Shown: positions 9,424 to 20,280, counted from the stretch's first letter. The stretch is DNA of 64,000 bases from Cohnella cholangitidis (GCF_014107495.1 NZ_CP041969.1:3273501-3337500); one strand, 5' to 3'. Notes: generated by a model from the letters alone, not told the origin. Translations and numbers: made by a program.

Positions 9424-10287
9424 ATGAGAAAAATTCCGAAATTATTGCTGATCTGTATCATAGCCGCCATGACATTGCCGGCTAGCTATGCTGCGTTAGC
9501 AAAGGTAGTGAGCTCGACTTCCGATAAAAGTTCGACCGTAACGCCATCACCCCTTGATTCGTCCGCGCTAGATGTAATCAACGCAAACTCCATTGCCATC
9601 TCACAGCAGGTTTTAGACAAAATCAAGCAGTCCGACCCGGACAACTACGAAAAAAATGTGACCAATTATAAAAATCTATTAACCGAGTTGAACGTTCACG
9701 ACAAATTCAAGCAAGAGATAGATAGATTATTAGCAGCGGACCACAAGCTGCCGGATCTACTAGTCGCCTATTTATTCTTATATCAGAGCTACGGCCAGTT
9801 AAGCGATCTTGAACCGATGGTAGCTAATAAGGAATCCGGGAAAAAATGGAGTGCAATTTTTTCCGAATACGCCAATGCTCATCCCGTGTTTGCTCCTAGA
9901 GCTTTCGATTCGTCATATCTCGAAGAGTTGATGCAAACCCCTAACTTAAACTCGGACGATATCATGATTGCGGACAGAGTCTCTTTTGCTATCGGCAAGC
10001 CATTCGAGGAGATTATCAGCATTAGACTCAAGTCTATTAGTTGGAAAGCAGCGAATGCCGATCTCGGCATACTCTACAGTGCGGACAAGCTTCCCCGTGT
10101 GCAAATTACCGCCGAACAGATGAATAAATATACCGCTCCCGGAAAATTGACCGAAGATCAGGTGGCTCAAGCATTTGTCATCGCCAACAAAGCGGGGAAG
10201 AGTGCAGACTCGGTTATCGAGCAAATCAAAGCGGGCTACTCCGAAGAAGCGATTTTGGCGCAAGCTTACTCGGAAAAATACGAATGA
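9424..10287 (+). CDS. Small secreted protein, unknown function
   Basis: 287 residues, starting 12 bases after the previous stop with an AGGAGG site overlapping that stop region. A signal peptide (about 1-27) is followed by a largely helical body. Near the C-terminus a KAGKSADSVIEQIKAGYSEE stretch resembles the SGxSxxxI...GxS motif of the preceding protein, so the two may be distant relatives. No catalytic motif is recognised. Its stop overlaps the purine-rich ribosome site of the RHS gene (10287-10295), so the two genes are tightly coupled. Confidence 0.7.
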   Translation: MRKIPKLLLICIIAAMTLPASYAALAKVVSSTSDKSSTVTPSPLDSSALDVINANSIAISQQVLDKIKQSDPDNYEKNVTNYKNLLTELNVHDKFKQEIDRLLAADHKLPDLLVAYLFLYQSYGQLSDLEPMVANKESGKKWSAIFSEYANAHPVFAPRAFDSSYLEELMQTPNLNSDDIMIADRVSFAIGKPFEEIISIRLKSISWKAANADLGILYSADKLPRVQITAEQMNKYTAPGKLTEDQVAQAFVIANKAGKSADSVIEQIKAGYSEEAILAQAYSEKYE

Positions 10288-10302
10288 AAGGGGGACGACT
10301 AG

Positions 10303-13300
10303 CTGAAACAGTATTATAAAATTTTATTTTTCGGCTTCCTGTTTCTGGCCGTCCCCTTGCGGGCTGCCTATGCCGAAACGTTGGAAGATCAATTGAACAA
10401 CTTAGTTGGACCCAAACAGCAGTATAACACGATGCTGTCGCCCGTATATTTGCAAAACAACAAGTCAGAAGAGTATATCAGCCCTCAGAATGGCGAGTTG
10501 ACTTTAACGCAGAGCGACTATGTGCTGCCTGGACGCAATGGGCTGGATTTGGAGATTAAGAGAATCTATAAAAACGAAGTTTCCAATGTACAAGAGATGA
10601 AAGTCAAATATGTAAATGGTGCATGGGTGGACTATGTCTCTTCCGATATTAAGACCTCTTCCTTCAATGAAGATCGCTATAATCTCGGCATAGGCATGCG
10701 CTTTTCCTTCCCCATGATCGAGGTTCGACAAAATTCCGATGGCACGAGCACGGACTATCTACATACACAGAGCGGCGACGTCTATCGTTTGAAAGCCGAT
10801 ACGCTGGCCGGAGCATCCGTACTGCTGCCTGAAGGGCAAACTATCAAGGATGTAGTGGTAAGAACCTCAACAGCCTTCAGTAACGGTCAGAACGACGGCA
10901 CTTCCAAGTTCGTCATGACGGAAAAGGAGGGGAAAAAGACTTATTTCGCAGCGGACGGCCGGATTCTGGGCATTGTTGACCGATACGGAAACACGATCAA
11001 GTTCGAATATACAACTCTTTCTTATACGATCGACGGGCAAACGGTTAATAAGAGATTGATTTCCCAAATCACCGATACGGTCGACAGAGTGACGACAATC
11101 GAATACAAAGAAGATCAATCGTTTACCGTCGGTCCGACCGCGAATAATCCTTACAGCGCAAGCGACAGCTATAAAGCATCCCAAAACCCGAACAACACCG
11201 ATTCCGGCGATCTGCAGGGCAAGTTCCAGGTTATCGTTCATCTGCCCGGAAACAAACAGATCGTATACGACAAATCTGCGGTGCTAGTCAGTTCGTCCAA
11301 GCATGTCATGCGCACAAGGCTGCAAAGGGTTTTCGATACAGACAACAATGTGAAATATCACTATTGGTATGAGCAGCCCGACCTTGGCTTTACCTATACG
11401 AACGGTAAGAATTATGCCGTGTACAACCGCTACGAGAATCTGGTGCAGATCGATTATGCCAGAACGAACCGGATCAAGCGCTATGTTTATAATACATACA
11501 CGAAGCGGTTGAACTCGGGCAGCATGCAGTACCGCAAAATTTTTGAAGCCAATGAGCTCGTTAAGAAGAGCTACGACCCGTCCAAGAGCGACTTCATCGA
11601 TCGTTTCATTACGGATGTCAAAGATAAAGCCGGCTACAGCTATACCAACGAACCGGATGGATTCGGTACTCCGGATTACAATGCATATAACTATGATTAT
11701 CTAAAGGATACGTATCGCTATTCCTCGCAAATCAAACAACTGAACGGTGCTTCAATTACCTATACGTACGATGGTCTGCAACAATTGATGACAACGGAGA
11801 ATAAAGGAACAGACCATAGCGAGACCATTACCAACGAGCGCGACGAAATGAAGTTGGTTAAAAAGAAACAAACCGTGTCGGTTCAAATGGTAAACGGACA
11901 AGCGCAAGGCACATCTATGAAGAAAATTGAGAATTACCGTTATGACGAATACGGAAATTTGACCAACTATACCGGTCCAGAAGCTGCGCGGGACGCGGGC
12001 GGTTATCCGCTCGACAGCATGCATACCGTGGTGTATACGTATGCCTATGACAAGTTTCACATCCTCGCATCGAAGACCTGGAAGAAAGATAAGATCACCA
12101 CTTCGCAGATTCTTTACGACATCGACAATAAAGGCAATGTGATCAAGGAAACCAAGGTGAACACCGGAGACGCCGCAAACTGGACCACGATCGACTATCA
12201 ATATGACAACTATGGCAACATGACTCAGAAAAAGCAGAACGCGGGCGGCCAATCTTTCATAACGAATTACGAATACGGCATAGATGCGAACGGTAAGGAC
12301 ACAAAAGGTGCTTACTTGACGAAAAAATACGCCGTTGTCGATGGCATGCCGTTGGCTAACCGCTATGCCTACGATTTCAATATGGGCATTATAATTATGG
12401 AAATTGACCCGAACGGCAACCAAACTGTTTACGAGTATGACGCGCTTAGCAGGGTGGTTCAGGCCACCCAGCCGAACGGATCGCTCAAAAAATACGTCTA
12501 TCAAGAAAATCCATATGTCAATATGAAGATTCAATATACCGATCCGAATGGAACCAATTTCATTTACACCTACGATATCTTGGGAAATCAGCTGCAGGCC
12601 GGTTTGCAAGTCAACGGTCAGATGCATCCGTTAACTACTTATGAATACGATGCCAAAGGAAACAAAACCAAAGAAACGGATGCGAATGGCAACAGCATCC
12701 TCTACGCGTATGACAGCGCGTATGGACTCGTTCGTAAGACATACATGGCAAAAGACACGGTCGATAAAGGCTCGATTGCCGTTAAATACACGATAGGAAG
12801 CGACAGTGACACACCGCTTCTCGTCACGATCACGGATCAGGACGGCTATGCGAAAAAATATTATTACGACATTTTGAACCGATTGGTAAAGCTGGAAAAG
12901 ACACCGGACAACAGTCATTTCTTCGCTAGCACCTATTCGTACAATTACGTGGGAGACCTGCTGTCCGAAACCGATGCCAGGGGCGGCGTGACTCGATACG
13001 AATATGATTATCAGAGCAGACGGATAAAGAAGACCGATGCGCTCGGGAATGAAACCGGATATGTCTACAATGCTCTGGATCAAATCTCGCGGCAAACGGA
13101 GCCCGGGGGCAAAATCACCCAGACACTGTACGACGCAGCGGGTCGGAAATCCGAACAGAGAGTGCGTGGAAATGAGTCAGCCGATTATACCTACACAAAA
13201 TACACCTACGATGCTGCGGGCAACACCATTAATGTTAAGCAGGGGCAGAACTTGGGCGGACAGGATATTGTCGCTTCCGACGTTTCCTACGCGTATGACA

Positions 13301-16300
13301 AGATGAATCGCGCATCCGATGAATATCACAAAATCGATGCCAACCGTAAGTCGCATATTCATTATAGCTATGACCCGAACGGCAATAAAACGCAGGAACT
13401 CCGCTATGCGGATGCGGGAGAGAACGAGTTCCTCGCCTATACGTACGACTATGACTACGCCGGCCGCGTCAAGGAAGAAAGCGGAGCTTTGAAGGCAGCG
13501 GGCAACAGCAACGGCGAGGCCGTTCATGGGAGCTACAACAAAAAATACATTTACGATGATGTCGGCAACCTTACAGAACAGCATATAGATAACGGCAACG
13601 GGTATGACGTGACCTCGTATGCTTATGATTATTTGAATCACGTTGTTGAAAAGAAAGAACCTTTTACCGACAGCAGTCATTTTAAACTCACTGCTTATAA
13701 ATATGACAAACGAGGGAATCAAGTCTCGGCCACGATGACGGTTCAGGGGCAGACGCTTACAGAGTCCAAGACGTACGACGGGCTGGGGAGACAAACGAGT
13801 ATGATCGATCCGCTCGGAAATATGACCCGGATCGTGTATGACGAGAACGGAAATCCAATTAAAAAAATAGATCCGCGATACATGTCCCAATCAGCGGATC
13901 AAGCGCCCGGCATCGAATATGCCTACGACGCGCTGAATCGATTGGTGAAGACCTATGTCTTTGATGGCAGCGTACGCACGGTAACGGATTACAAGGAATA
14001 TGACGGCAGAGGAAATCTGATTCTGGAAGCGGACGGAGAAGGATACAACGAGAGCGATCCGGCACGATCCATCGGCAAAATGTATACGTACAACGTTCTC
14101 GACCACAAAACCTCTTATATTTCGGCGCAAACGGCGGCAGGAAACCGTATGAACGGGACCCATACAGTGACGGCTGCGTATACGTATGATGCCATCGGTA
14201 AGTTGGTTTCGCAAACGGACGCGCTGGGGAACCAAACAACTAGCACCTACTACTTGAACGGAATGCTGAAAAAAACATCGTATCCGGACGGCAAGACGGA
14301 CCTATACGATTACGACCTCACGGGTAAAATCCGGGCAGCCAAGACGGACCGGGCGGGTAACACGACGAAGGCTTACAGTACCGTTTTTGGACAGCCTTAC
14401 CGCATCGAGTACCCCGATGGCACCTCTAAATCTTTAGAATATTCAGTGAAGGGAGAGCTGACGGAAAGCATCGACCAGGCGGGAAACCGCACCCTTTACA
14501 CCTACGATCCTTCCGGGAACGTAACGGCCAAGCGGGAATTTATCCGCACGGACGGCGCATACGATATCTACAAGCTGACTCAACACGTGTACGATGAGGC
14601 AAACCGCCTGATCGAGCAGGAAACCTTTGAAGACCGAAAATCGCTAGGAGGCAGTAGCGGAACTACCGTATCCTCAGGAGATAAGGTTCAGTATGCCTAT
14701 GACAAGGCGGGACGCTTGATTCAGGTTTCCGGTCCGTTCGGAAGGGAAACGGATTACGAATACGATCGCGCCGGCAACAGGATGACGGAAAAGCAAAAAG
14801 TATCCGACAGCTATATGGACGTCAAGCGATACGCTTATGACGTGAAATCCCGGCTCATCAGCGAATCAACGCTGGTCCAAACTTCTGGGCTGGAGCCGCA
14901 ATATTTGGCGGGGGCCAAGTTCGACAGCGAATATTCTGACCGGGTGCTGTCGACGACATCATACATTTACTATAAAAACGGTCTGGTCAAGAGCAAAACG
15001 GACCCTCGCGACAGCAAAACCACGTTTGTTTACGATGCTGATGGAAAGCTGACGAAACAGACCGATCCGCTGCTAGCGGCAACTGAATATCGCTATGATG
15101 ACAACGGCAATCTGACGGAGCAAATGAATGCAAAAGGCGTTTCCACGCGCTATGAATACGATGGGCTGAACCGCCTGATTCGCCAAATCGCGCCTGCAGC
15201 GGACGGATCTGACGCCACAACTCGTTACTTTTATGATGCAATGGGCAATTTGATCAAGCAAATCTCGCCGAACCAGTACGATCCGGCCAAGGATGTAGCT
15301 GATCAGGCATTGGCGATGACCGGGATTTCATACACCTACGATTCCATGAACCGCCTTATTTCTACGATTTCACCCGATGAAGAAGGGCTCTCGTATATTC
15401 GCTACGATGCCAACGGCCGGGTGCAAAAAACGGTAGACGGTTTGCGCTACACGGGAAATATGGACGCTTCTCAGGGAACCGTATACGAATATGATGGATT
15501 GGGCCAGCTCGTCAAGCAAACCGATGCATTAGGCAGCGTCACCTTGTATGCCTACGATGTACTGGGACGTCTGATTAGTCAGATTGACGCGAACGGTAAC
15601 ACGACCGTCTACGATTACAATCCGGATGGCACGCTGAAGTCCGTCAGCTATGCCGATGGAAGTACAATTTCGTTCGGCTACGACAAACTCGGCCGTAAAA
15701 CTGCCGAAACCGATCAACGCGGCAATACCACAACGTATGCTTACAATGGCTTAGGTAAACAAAGAACGGTTACCGATCCTTATGGAAATGCGCTGGAATC
15801 CAAAACCGACCTGGCGGGGAACCTTATTTCCCAAAAGGACAAGCGTGGCAGCGTCACGTTGTTCAAATATGACGCGAATAACCGAATCATCGAAAAACGG
15901 ATGCCGCTTGAATTCGATGCGAGCGGCAACGTGGTATATGCTGTGGAAATCAGCCTCTTCGACGAGGTTGGTAACGTAGTTAAGCAAGCATTGACGAATT
16001 CTAAGGATCCGTCTTTTATCCGTGAAACCAACTATACGTATACGGACAACAACCTCGTCTTAACCGTGTCCGACAACAGCGGTACTTATAAGAAATACGC
16101 GTATGACAAAAACGGCAATGTTGTCAAGAAGGAAACGCTGCGGGATAAAGACCGGTACGACGTGGAGGAATATACCTACGATAATCAGAACCGGAAGATT
16201 GAAGACATTCGCTTGGCGAATGAACAGGATATTGCGGACGCCGCAAGCCTGGCCGATATCACCAATTTGCGCAATCCGGCATATCCGGGACGGATTCGTC

Positions 16301-19300
16301 TGATTACCGGTTACGAGTACGATCTTCTCGGCAACAAGATCAAACAAATCGATCCGCGTGCTTACGCATTCGCCACGGGAGATACGGCGAATCGCGGCAT
16401 GTATGCCGTCACCTATACGTATGACGCCTTGAACCGTCTTGACAAGGCAATACGCAAACAGGATGGCAAAGACGTCTATACTCAGTATACCTACGACAAG
16501 CTAGGCAATAAGTCCACCGTGCGCAACGAACGGGGATTTGTCACGACTTACGCTTACGACGGCATGAACCGTCTGATCACCGTTACCGATCCGCTGAACC
16601 AATCGGTGACTACTCATTACGATACCGCCGGCAACCGGATCGCGGTGACGAATGCCAAAGGTGACAAGATGAGCTTCGCGTACGACAATTTGAACCGGCT
16701 GGTTGCCACGACCGACGCGTACGGCACGATCATCAACGAGAATGTATATGACAATAATGGCAATGTGATCAAAAAAATCGATGCAAAAGGTTACTTGTCC
16801 GCCTCCCAAGATGCGGCCCGATACGGATGGCTGTATACGTACGATCTGGCAAACCGGCTGATCCAATCCGTCGATCCGGAGCTTGCGGCACAGAACAATC
16901 CGGCTTTCTCTAAGGCTGTTTATCGCTACAATGCGGCGGGGGAGAAAACGCAAGAAACCGATGCGCTCGGCAATAAAACGACATTTATGTACGATGAGGC
17001 AGGCCGTCTTGTTCAGGTAACCGATCCGCAGGGTATCGCGATCCGATACGGTTACGACAATGCCGGCAACAAGCTTTATATGACCGATGGCCGCGGCAAA
17101 ACGACCAAATACGCCTACGGCGCATTTGGTTTGCTGACACAGGTCACCAATGCAGACAATAAAACGATTCAGTATAGGTACGATCTCGGCTTGAATCTCG
17201 CTGTCATGACCGATCGCAATGGCAACCATACACGCTACACCTATGATAACAGAGGTCTGCTGTTGACCAAGGCCGTCGACGAAACAGGCGATCGGATTAG
17301 CTATACGTTTGACGAGAAAGGCAACCGTGCTTCGATGACCGACGCTAGCGGGACCAGCAGCTATTCTTACGATAGCAACGATAAATTGCTGCAAGTGGTC
17401 AAGAATGATTCGGTCCAATTGACCTACACCTACGATGTTGTTGGCAACGTCTCGACCGTCACGGATCAAACCGGGTTTGCCACAACCTACACCTACGATA
17501 AATCGAGCCGGATGAGCGCCGTCGTATTTGACGGAAAAACCGTTGTATACGCCTACGATCCGAATGGCAACCGCACCTCGATCTCCTATGAAGGCGGCGT
17601 GACGGAAAGCTATACGTACGACAAGAATAACCAGTTGTTAACCCTAACCAACCAAGCGCCGGGTGGCAGCGTCATTTCCCAATACAGCTACACCTACGAC
17701 AACGCCGGAAAGCAAATTTCCAAGACCGACGGTCTGGGTAAGACGAGTTACCTCTACGATGCGACAGGTCGTATACTGGAAGTAGAAGCGCCGGGCAAGA
17801 CTACGATTTACACCTATGACGGCGCAGGCAACCGTCAGGCGCTGAACGAAACATATGAGTCCAATCAGCTAAGCGGATACGTTGATCCGAATACGAAACA
17901 GGCACTGCCATACAGGCTCATGAAGAGTCAGTATGTCTATTCCAACACGAATGAATTGTTGAAGCTCGTCGAGACGATGTACGATGGCAACAACAAAGAA
18001 GTACTGAAGAAGACAACCGACTATCTGTACGACAATAACGGCAATCAATTGCGGACAAAAGTCAGCTACGTTCTGCCGTACAATAGCGGCAAGCGGCAGG
18101 TGACCGACGACAGCCTGTTCGGCGACGATGTCACCAGCGATATCAGCACCTTGATCGAAAGCGTCAGCAACACCTTTGACGGTTTTAATCGCTTGGTGAA
18201 AGCGGAGAAGATCAAAGGCGGAAACCGCTCGACGGTAACCTTCGTCTACGACGGTAACGATCTGCGCACGCAGAAGGTATCTCGCAGCTCCAAGGACAAC
18301 TATGCGACCAAGGTGACTAACTACATCTACGACCGTCAGCATGTCATATTGGAGACGGACGACGCGGGTAATACTGCTGTCCGCTATGTACACGGCATTA
18401 ACTACATTGCCCGGATCGACGCTTCTAATAAGCTGTCCTACTATCTATTCAATGGTCACGGCGACGTCGTGCAAACAGTAAGCGAAGCTGGAATGGTCGA
18501 AAACCAGTATGATTATGACATTTTCGGAAACCCGACTTTGACGATCGAGATGTACTCTGCTTCCATCCGCTACGCGGGAGAATTCTTCGACGCCGAAACC
18601 GGTTTATACTATCTTCGCGCGCGGTATTATGATCCATATATCGGTCGGTTTATATCGGAGGATACGTATGAGGGGAAAATTAATGATCCATTGTCGTTAA
18701 ACAGGTATACTTATGCGAATAACGATCCTCTGATGTACATCGACCCGACGGGGCATGCAGCGATGCAGTTGCGCGACCTTGCAGCCCTTACGGGTTCAAG
18801 TGTAAATTGGAATCAAAAGACAGGCATAGCGACTGTGACCCTTTCGCCGGGTGTTTCGGTGCAATTCAATACTAAGGATAAAAAGGATCAGCAGAAAAAC
18901 GGTTACAGCATCCAAAATGGTCGGATTGTCCTCGATAACGAGCGATTCGATACACTGATGAGTCAGAGACATTTTCAATCCGATAGCTCCAAGCAAGGCG
19001 TAACAGTAAAAATCGAATCCAAAGTGGATACCGCAGTAGGGGACAACAAGCTGGCTGGTTACGCTAGTGTGACAAAAACCTATTATGCGTCCAAGCAGCA
19101 GGGTCAGATGTTTGCCGCGAATTATGACAAGGAGATTCCACTGGGCCAAGAGCGTGTGAAGGAAAGAGTAGCCGTCGTAGACCTGACGACCCACAAGTCA
19201 GAAAGCATTGATTTAGTCAGCGGTAAAGGATTGACGAAGAAGAGAGAAACACTAATCAAAAACATTGCGGCCGGATCGGAGGGGACCGTCAACAGGCCGC

Positions 19301-20172
19301 AAGCCGCGTTGATCGCGTTGCTGTTGGGGCAGGATGACAACGCATTTAGCAGTCATCTGGAAGAGAAGTACAGCGGCAGTTACGTCGGTAAAAGTATTCA
19401 GCAATCCAACGAAGCTTATTTAGCAGCGAACCTTGCGAGCAATGACATTATGGACTCAGGTAAGACGGACAAAAATTTTGGGAACGCTTTGAAGAAATAC
19501 TACAAGCACCTATATCCGGAAGCTACCGATCAAGATTATCAGAACTATGTCAAGGCACTGAGTCAAGCACAAAGTGGCGAAATGGTGGATGTTCTAAACG
19601 CCTTTTTCTCCAAGGAAGCGGTTCTGTATTCCGGGTATCTGGTGCAGCAAAAGGTAACGAATCAGGCGCTCGCTATACAAGGTCTGATTGAAGCTGCTCT
19701 CCCTCTTGGGTTTGGTATTGCAAAAGGAATTGCCAGATTTGCACCCAAGGGGAATCCTGGAGTTGCGGGTAACTCTGGTTTAAAAATGAATTTGCAGACC
19801 TTTGGTGGAAAGAATGCGGGAAATCAGGGGACGGGAACTGTACAGGGTTCTGGGAGATTACCAAACCAGGGGACAGTTGATGCAGGGGTTCCAGGAGCGC
19901 CGAAGGTAGATGCTGGAAAGCAAGGAAAGCATGTTTCTGGCCATAATAATTTTGATTCAAATAAGTCCTCATGGGGCAACGGACAGAATGGAGTCGAATT
20001 AACTCAAGAAGCTTGGGTGAAAGGCACCCCAACAAGCAATTCTGATAAAGTTAGAGTTTGGGATGCCGGAAAACCAGTTGGGCCAAACGGGGAAACAGGT
20101 GTGCGTGTTCATATTGATAGTAAAGGTAATATTCATGGCTATCCAGTAGACCCCAAACAGTATCTTCCATAG
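10303..20172 (+). CDS. Giant secreted RHS/YD-repeat polymorphic toxin, CTG start proposed
   Basis: 3289 residues if translation begins at CTG 10303, eight bases after AAAGGGGGA and just after an in-frame TAG. That start gives a full Sec signal peptide (charged KQYYK, hydrophobic core, AYA cleavage), which the next in-frame candidate (TTG 10357) would lose. An RHS N-terminal region is followed by dozens of YD repeats (GxxTxYxYDxxGN type) that should form the beta-cage. The conserved end RYYDPYIGRFISED...DPTGH lies near residues 2760-2815. A copper-amine-oxidase-like stalk segment follows (about 2820-2890), then a helical linker, then a toxin of about 85 residues (about 3205-3289) with KQGKHVSGHNNF and GNIHGYPV. 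This resembles small RNase-type tips of the Ntox50/BECR kind, but the assignment is tentative. Followed by a candidate immunity gene. Confidence 0.9.
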   Translation: MKQYYKILFFGFLFLAVPLRAAYAETLEDQLNNLVGPKQQYNTMLSPVYLQNNKSEEYISPQNGELTLTQSDYVLPGRNGLDLEIKRIYKNEVSNVQEMKVKYVNGAWVDYVSSDIKTSSFNEDRYNLGIGMRFSFPMIEVRQNSDGTSTDYLHTQSGDVYRLKADTLAGASVLLPEGQTIKDVVVRTSTAFSNGQNDGTSKFVMTEKEGKKTYFAADGRILGIVDRYGNTIKFEYTTLSYTIDGQTVNKRLISQITDTVDRVTTIEYKEDQSFTVGPTANNPYSASDSYKASQNPNNTDSGDLQGKFQVIVHLPGNKQIVYDKSAVLVSSSKHVMRTRLQRVFDTDNNVKYHYWYEQPDLGFTYTNGKNYAVYNRYENLVQIDYARTNRIKRYVYNTYTKRLNSGSMQYRKIFEANELVKKSYDPSKSDFIDRFITDVKDKAGYSYTNEPDGFGTPDYNAYNYDYLKDTYRYSSQIKQLNGASITYTYDGLQQLMTTENKGTDHSETITNERDEMKLVKKKQTVSVQMVNGQAQGTSMKKIENYRYDEYGNLTNYTGPEAARDAGGYPLDSMHTVVYTYAYDKFHILASKTWKKDKITTSQILYDIDNKGNVIKETKVNTGDAANWTTIDYQYDNYGNMTQKKQNAGGQSFITNYEYGIDANGKDTKGAYLTKKYAVVDGMPLANRYAYDFNMGIIIMEIDPNGNQTVYEYDALSRVVQATQPNGSLKKYVYQENPYVNMKIQYTDPNGTNFIYTYDILGNQLQAGLQVNGQMHPLTTYEYDAKGNKTKETDANGNSILYAYDSAYGLVRKTYMAKDTVDKGSIAVKYTIGSDSDTPLLVTITDQDGYAKKYYYDILNRLVKLEKTPDNSHFFASTYSYNYVGDLLSETDARGGVTRYEYDYQSRRIKKTDALGNETGYVYNALDQISRQTEPGGKITQTLYDAAGRKSEQRVRGNESADYTYTKYTYDAAGNTINVKQGQNLGGQDIVASDVSYAYDKMNRASDEYHKIDANRKSHIHYSYDPNGNKTQELRYADAGENEFLAYTYDYDYAGRVKEESGALKAAGNSNGEAVHGSYNKKYIYDDVGNLTEQHIDNGNGYDVTSYAYDYLNHVVEKKEPFTDSSHFKLTAYKYDKRGNQVSATMTVQGQTLTESKTYDGLGRQTSMIDPLGNMTRIVYDENGNPIKKIDPRYMSQSADQAPGIEYAYDALNRLVKTYVFDGSVRTVTDYKEYDGRGNLILEADGEGYNESDPARSIGKMYTYNVLDHKTSYISAQTAAGNRMNGTHTVTAAYTYDAIGKLVSQTDALGNQTTSTYYLNGMLKKTSYPDGKTDLYDYDLTGKIRAAKTDRAGNTTKAYSTVFGQPYRIEYPDGTSKSLEYSVKGELTESIDQAGNRTLYTYDPSGNVTAKREFIRTDGAYDIYKLTQHVYDEANRLIEQETFEDRKSLGGSSGTTVSSGDKVQYAYDKAGRLIQVSGPFGRETDYEYDRAGNRMTEKQKVSDSYMDVKRYAYDVKSRLISESTLVQTSGLEPQYLAGAKFDSEYSDRVLSTTSYIYYKNGLVKSKTDPRDSKTTFVYDADGKLTKQTDPLLAATEYRYDDNGNLTEQMNAKGVSTRYEYDGLNRLIRQIAPAADGSDATTRYFYDAMGNLIKQISPNQYDPAKDVADQALAMTGISYTYDSMNRLISTISPDEEGLSYIRYDANGRVQKTVDGLRYTGNMDASQGTVYEYDGLGQLVKQTDALGSVTLYAYDVLGRLISQIDANGNTTVYDYNPDGTLKSVSYADGSTISFGYDKLGRKTAETDQRGNTTTYAYNGLGKQRTVTDPYGNALESKTDLAGNLISQKDKRGSVTLFKYDANNRIIEKRMPLEFDASGNVVYAVEISLFDEVGNVVKQALTNSKDPSFIRETNYTYTDNNLVLTVSDNSGTYKKYAYDKNGNVVKKETLRDKDRYDVEEYTYDNQNRKIEDIRLANEQDIADAASLADITNLRNPAYPGRIRLITGYEYDLLGNKIKQIDPRAYAFATGDTANRGMYAVTYTYDALNRLDKAIRKQDGKDVYTQYTYDKLGNKSTVRNERGFVTTYAYDGMNRLITVTDPLNQSVTTHYDTAGNRIAVTNAKGDKMSFAYDNLNRLVATTDAYGTIINENVYDNNGNVIKKIDAKGYLSASQDAARYGWLYTYDLANRLIQSVDPELAAQNNPAFSKAVYRYNAAGEKTQETDALGNKTTFMYDEAGRLVQVTDPQGIAIRYGYDNAGNKLYMTDGRGKTTKYAYGAFGLLTQVTNADNKTIQYRYDLGLNLAVMTDRNGNHTRYTYDNRGLLLTKAVDETGDRISYTFDEKGNRASMTDASGTSSYSYDSNDKLLQVVKNDSVQLTYTYDVVGNVSTVTDQTGFATTYTYDKSSRMSAVVFDGKTVVYAYDPNGNRTSISYEGGVTESYTYDKNNQLLTLTNQAPGGSVISQYSYTYDNAGKQISKTDGLGKTSYLYDATGRILEVEAPGKTTIYTYDGAGNRQALNETYESNQLSGYVDPNTKQALPYRLMKSQYVYSNTNELLKLVETMYDGNNKEVLKKTTDYLYDNNGNQLRTKVSYVLPYNSGKRQVTDDSLFGDDVTSDISTLIESVSNTFDGFNRLVKAEKIKGGNRSTVTFVYDGNDLRTQKVSRSSKDNYATKVTNYIYDRQHVILETDDAGNTAVRYVHGINYIARIDASNKLSYYLFNGHGDVVQTVSEAGMVENQYDYDIFGNPTLTIEMYSASIRYAGEFFDAETGLYYLRARYYDPYIGRFISEDTYEGKINDPLSLNRYTYANNDPLMYIDPTGHAAMQLRDLAALTGSSVNWNQKTGIATVTLSPGVSVQFNTKDKKDQQKNGYSIQNGRIVLDNERFDTLMSQRHFQSDSSKQGVTVKIESKVDTAVGDNKLAGYASVTKTYYASKQQGQMFAANYDKEIPLGQERVKERVAVVDLTTHKSESIDLVSGKGLTKKRETLIKNIAAGSEGTVNRPQAALIALLLGQDDNAFSSHLEEKYSGSYVGKSIQQSNEAYLAANLASNDIMDSGKTDKNFGNALKKYYKHLYPEATDQDYQNYVKALSQAQSGEMVDVLNAFFSKEAVLYSGYLVQQKVTNQALAIQGLIEAALPLGFGIAKGIARFAPKGNPGVAGNSGLKMNLQTFGGKNAGNQGTGTVQGSGRLPNQGTVDAGVPGAPKVDAGKQGKHVSGHNNFDSNKSSWGNGQNGVELTQEAWVKGTPTSNSDKVRVWDAGKPVGPNGETGVRVHIDSKGNIHGYPVDPKQYLP

Positions 20173-20182
20173 ATGATTTACT

Positions 20183-20246
20183 AATAACCTCTGAGCCACT
20201 TTTAATAGCTTACATAGCTTTAAACAACGTGGCTCAATCGGTTATT
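20183..20246 (+). promoter_or_regulatory. Large hairpin between RHS toxin and immunity gene
   Basis: AATAACC (20183-20189) and TGAGCCAC (20192-20199) pair with GTGGCTCA (20229-20236) and GGTTATT (20240-20246), giving about 15 pairs across a 29-base loop. No T tract follows, so it is more likely an mRNA stabiliser or attenuator than a terminator. It may allow toxin and immunity levels to differ. Confidence 0.6.
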
Positions 20247-20280
20247 AAGGGATTCAATACCTGTAGAGAGGATGGGCTAT

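Noticed and set aside
10357..10359. TTG 10357 as start of the RHS gene
   Set aside because: It removes the signal peptide and has no ribosome site; CTG 10303 explains both.
11752..17469. Long minus-strand open frames (up to 322 codons) inside the RHS gene
   Set aside because: They mirror the YD-repeat codons, have no ribosome sites and read as repeated low-complexity Val/Ile/Arg sequence.
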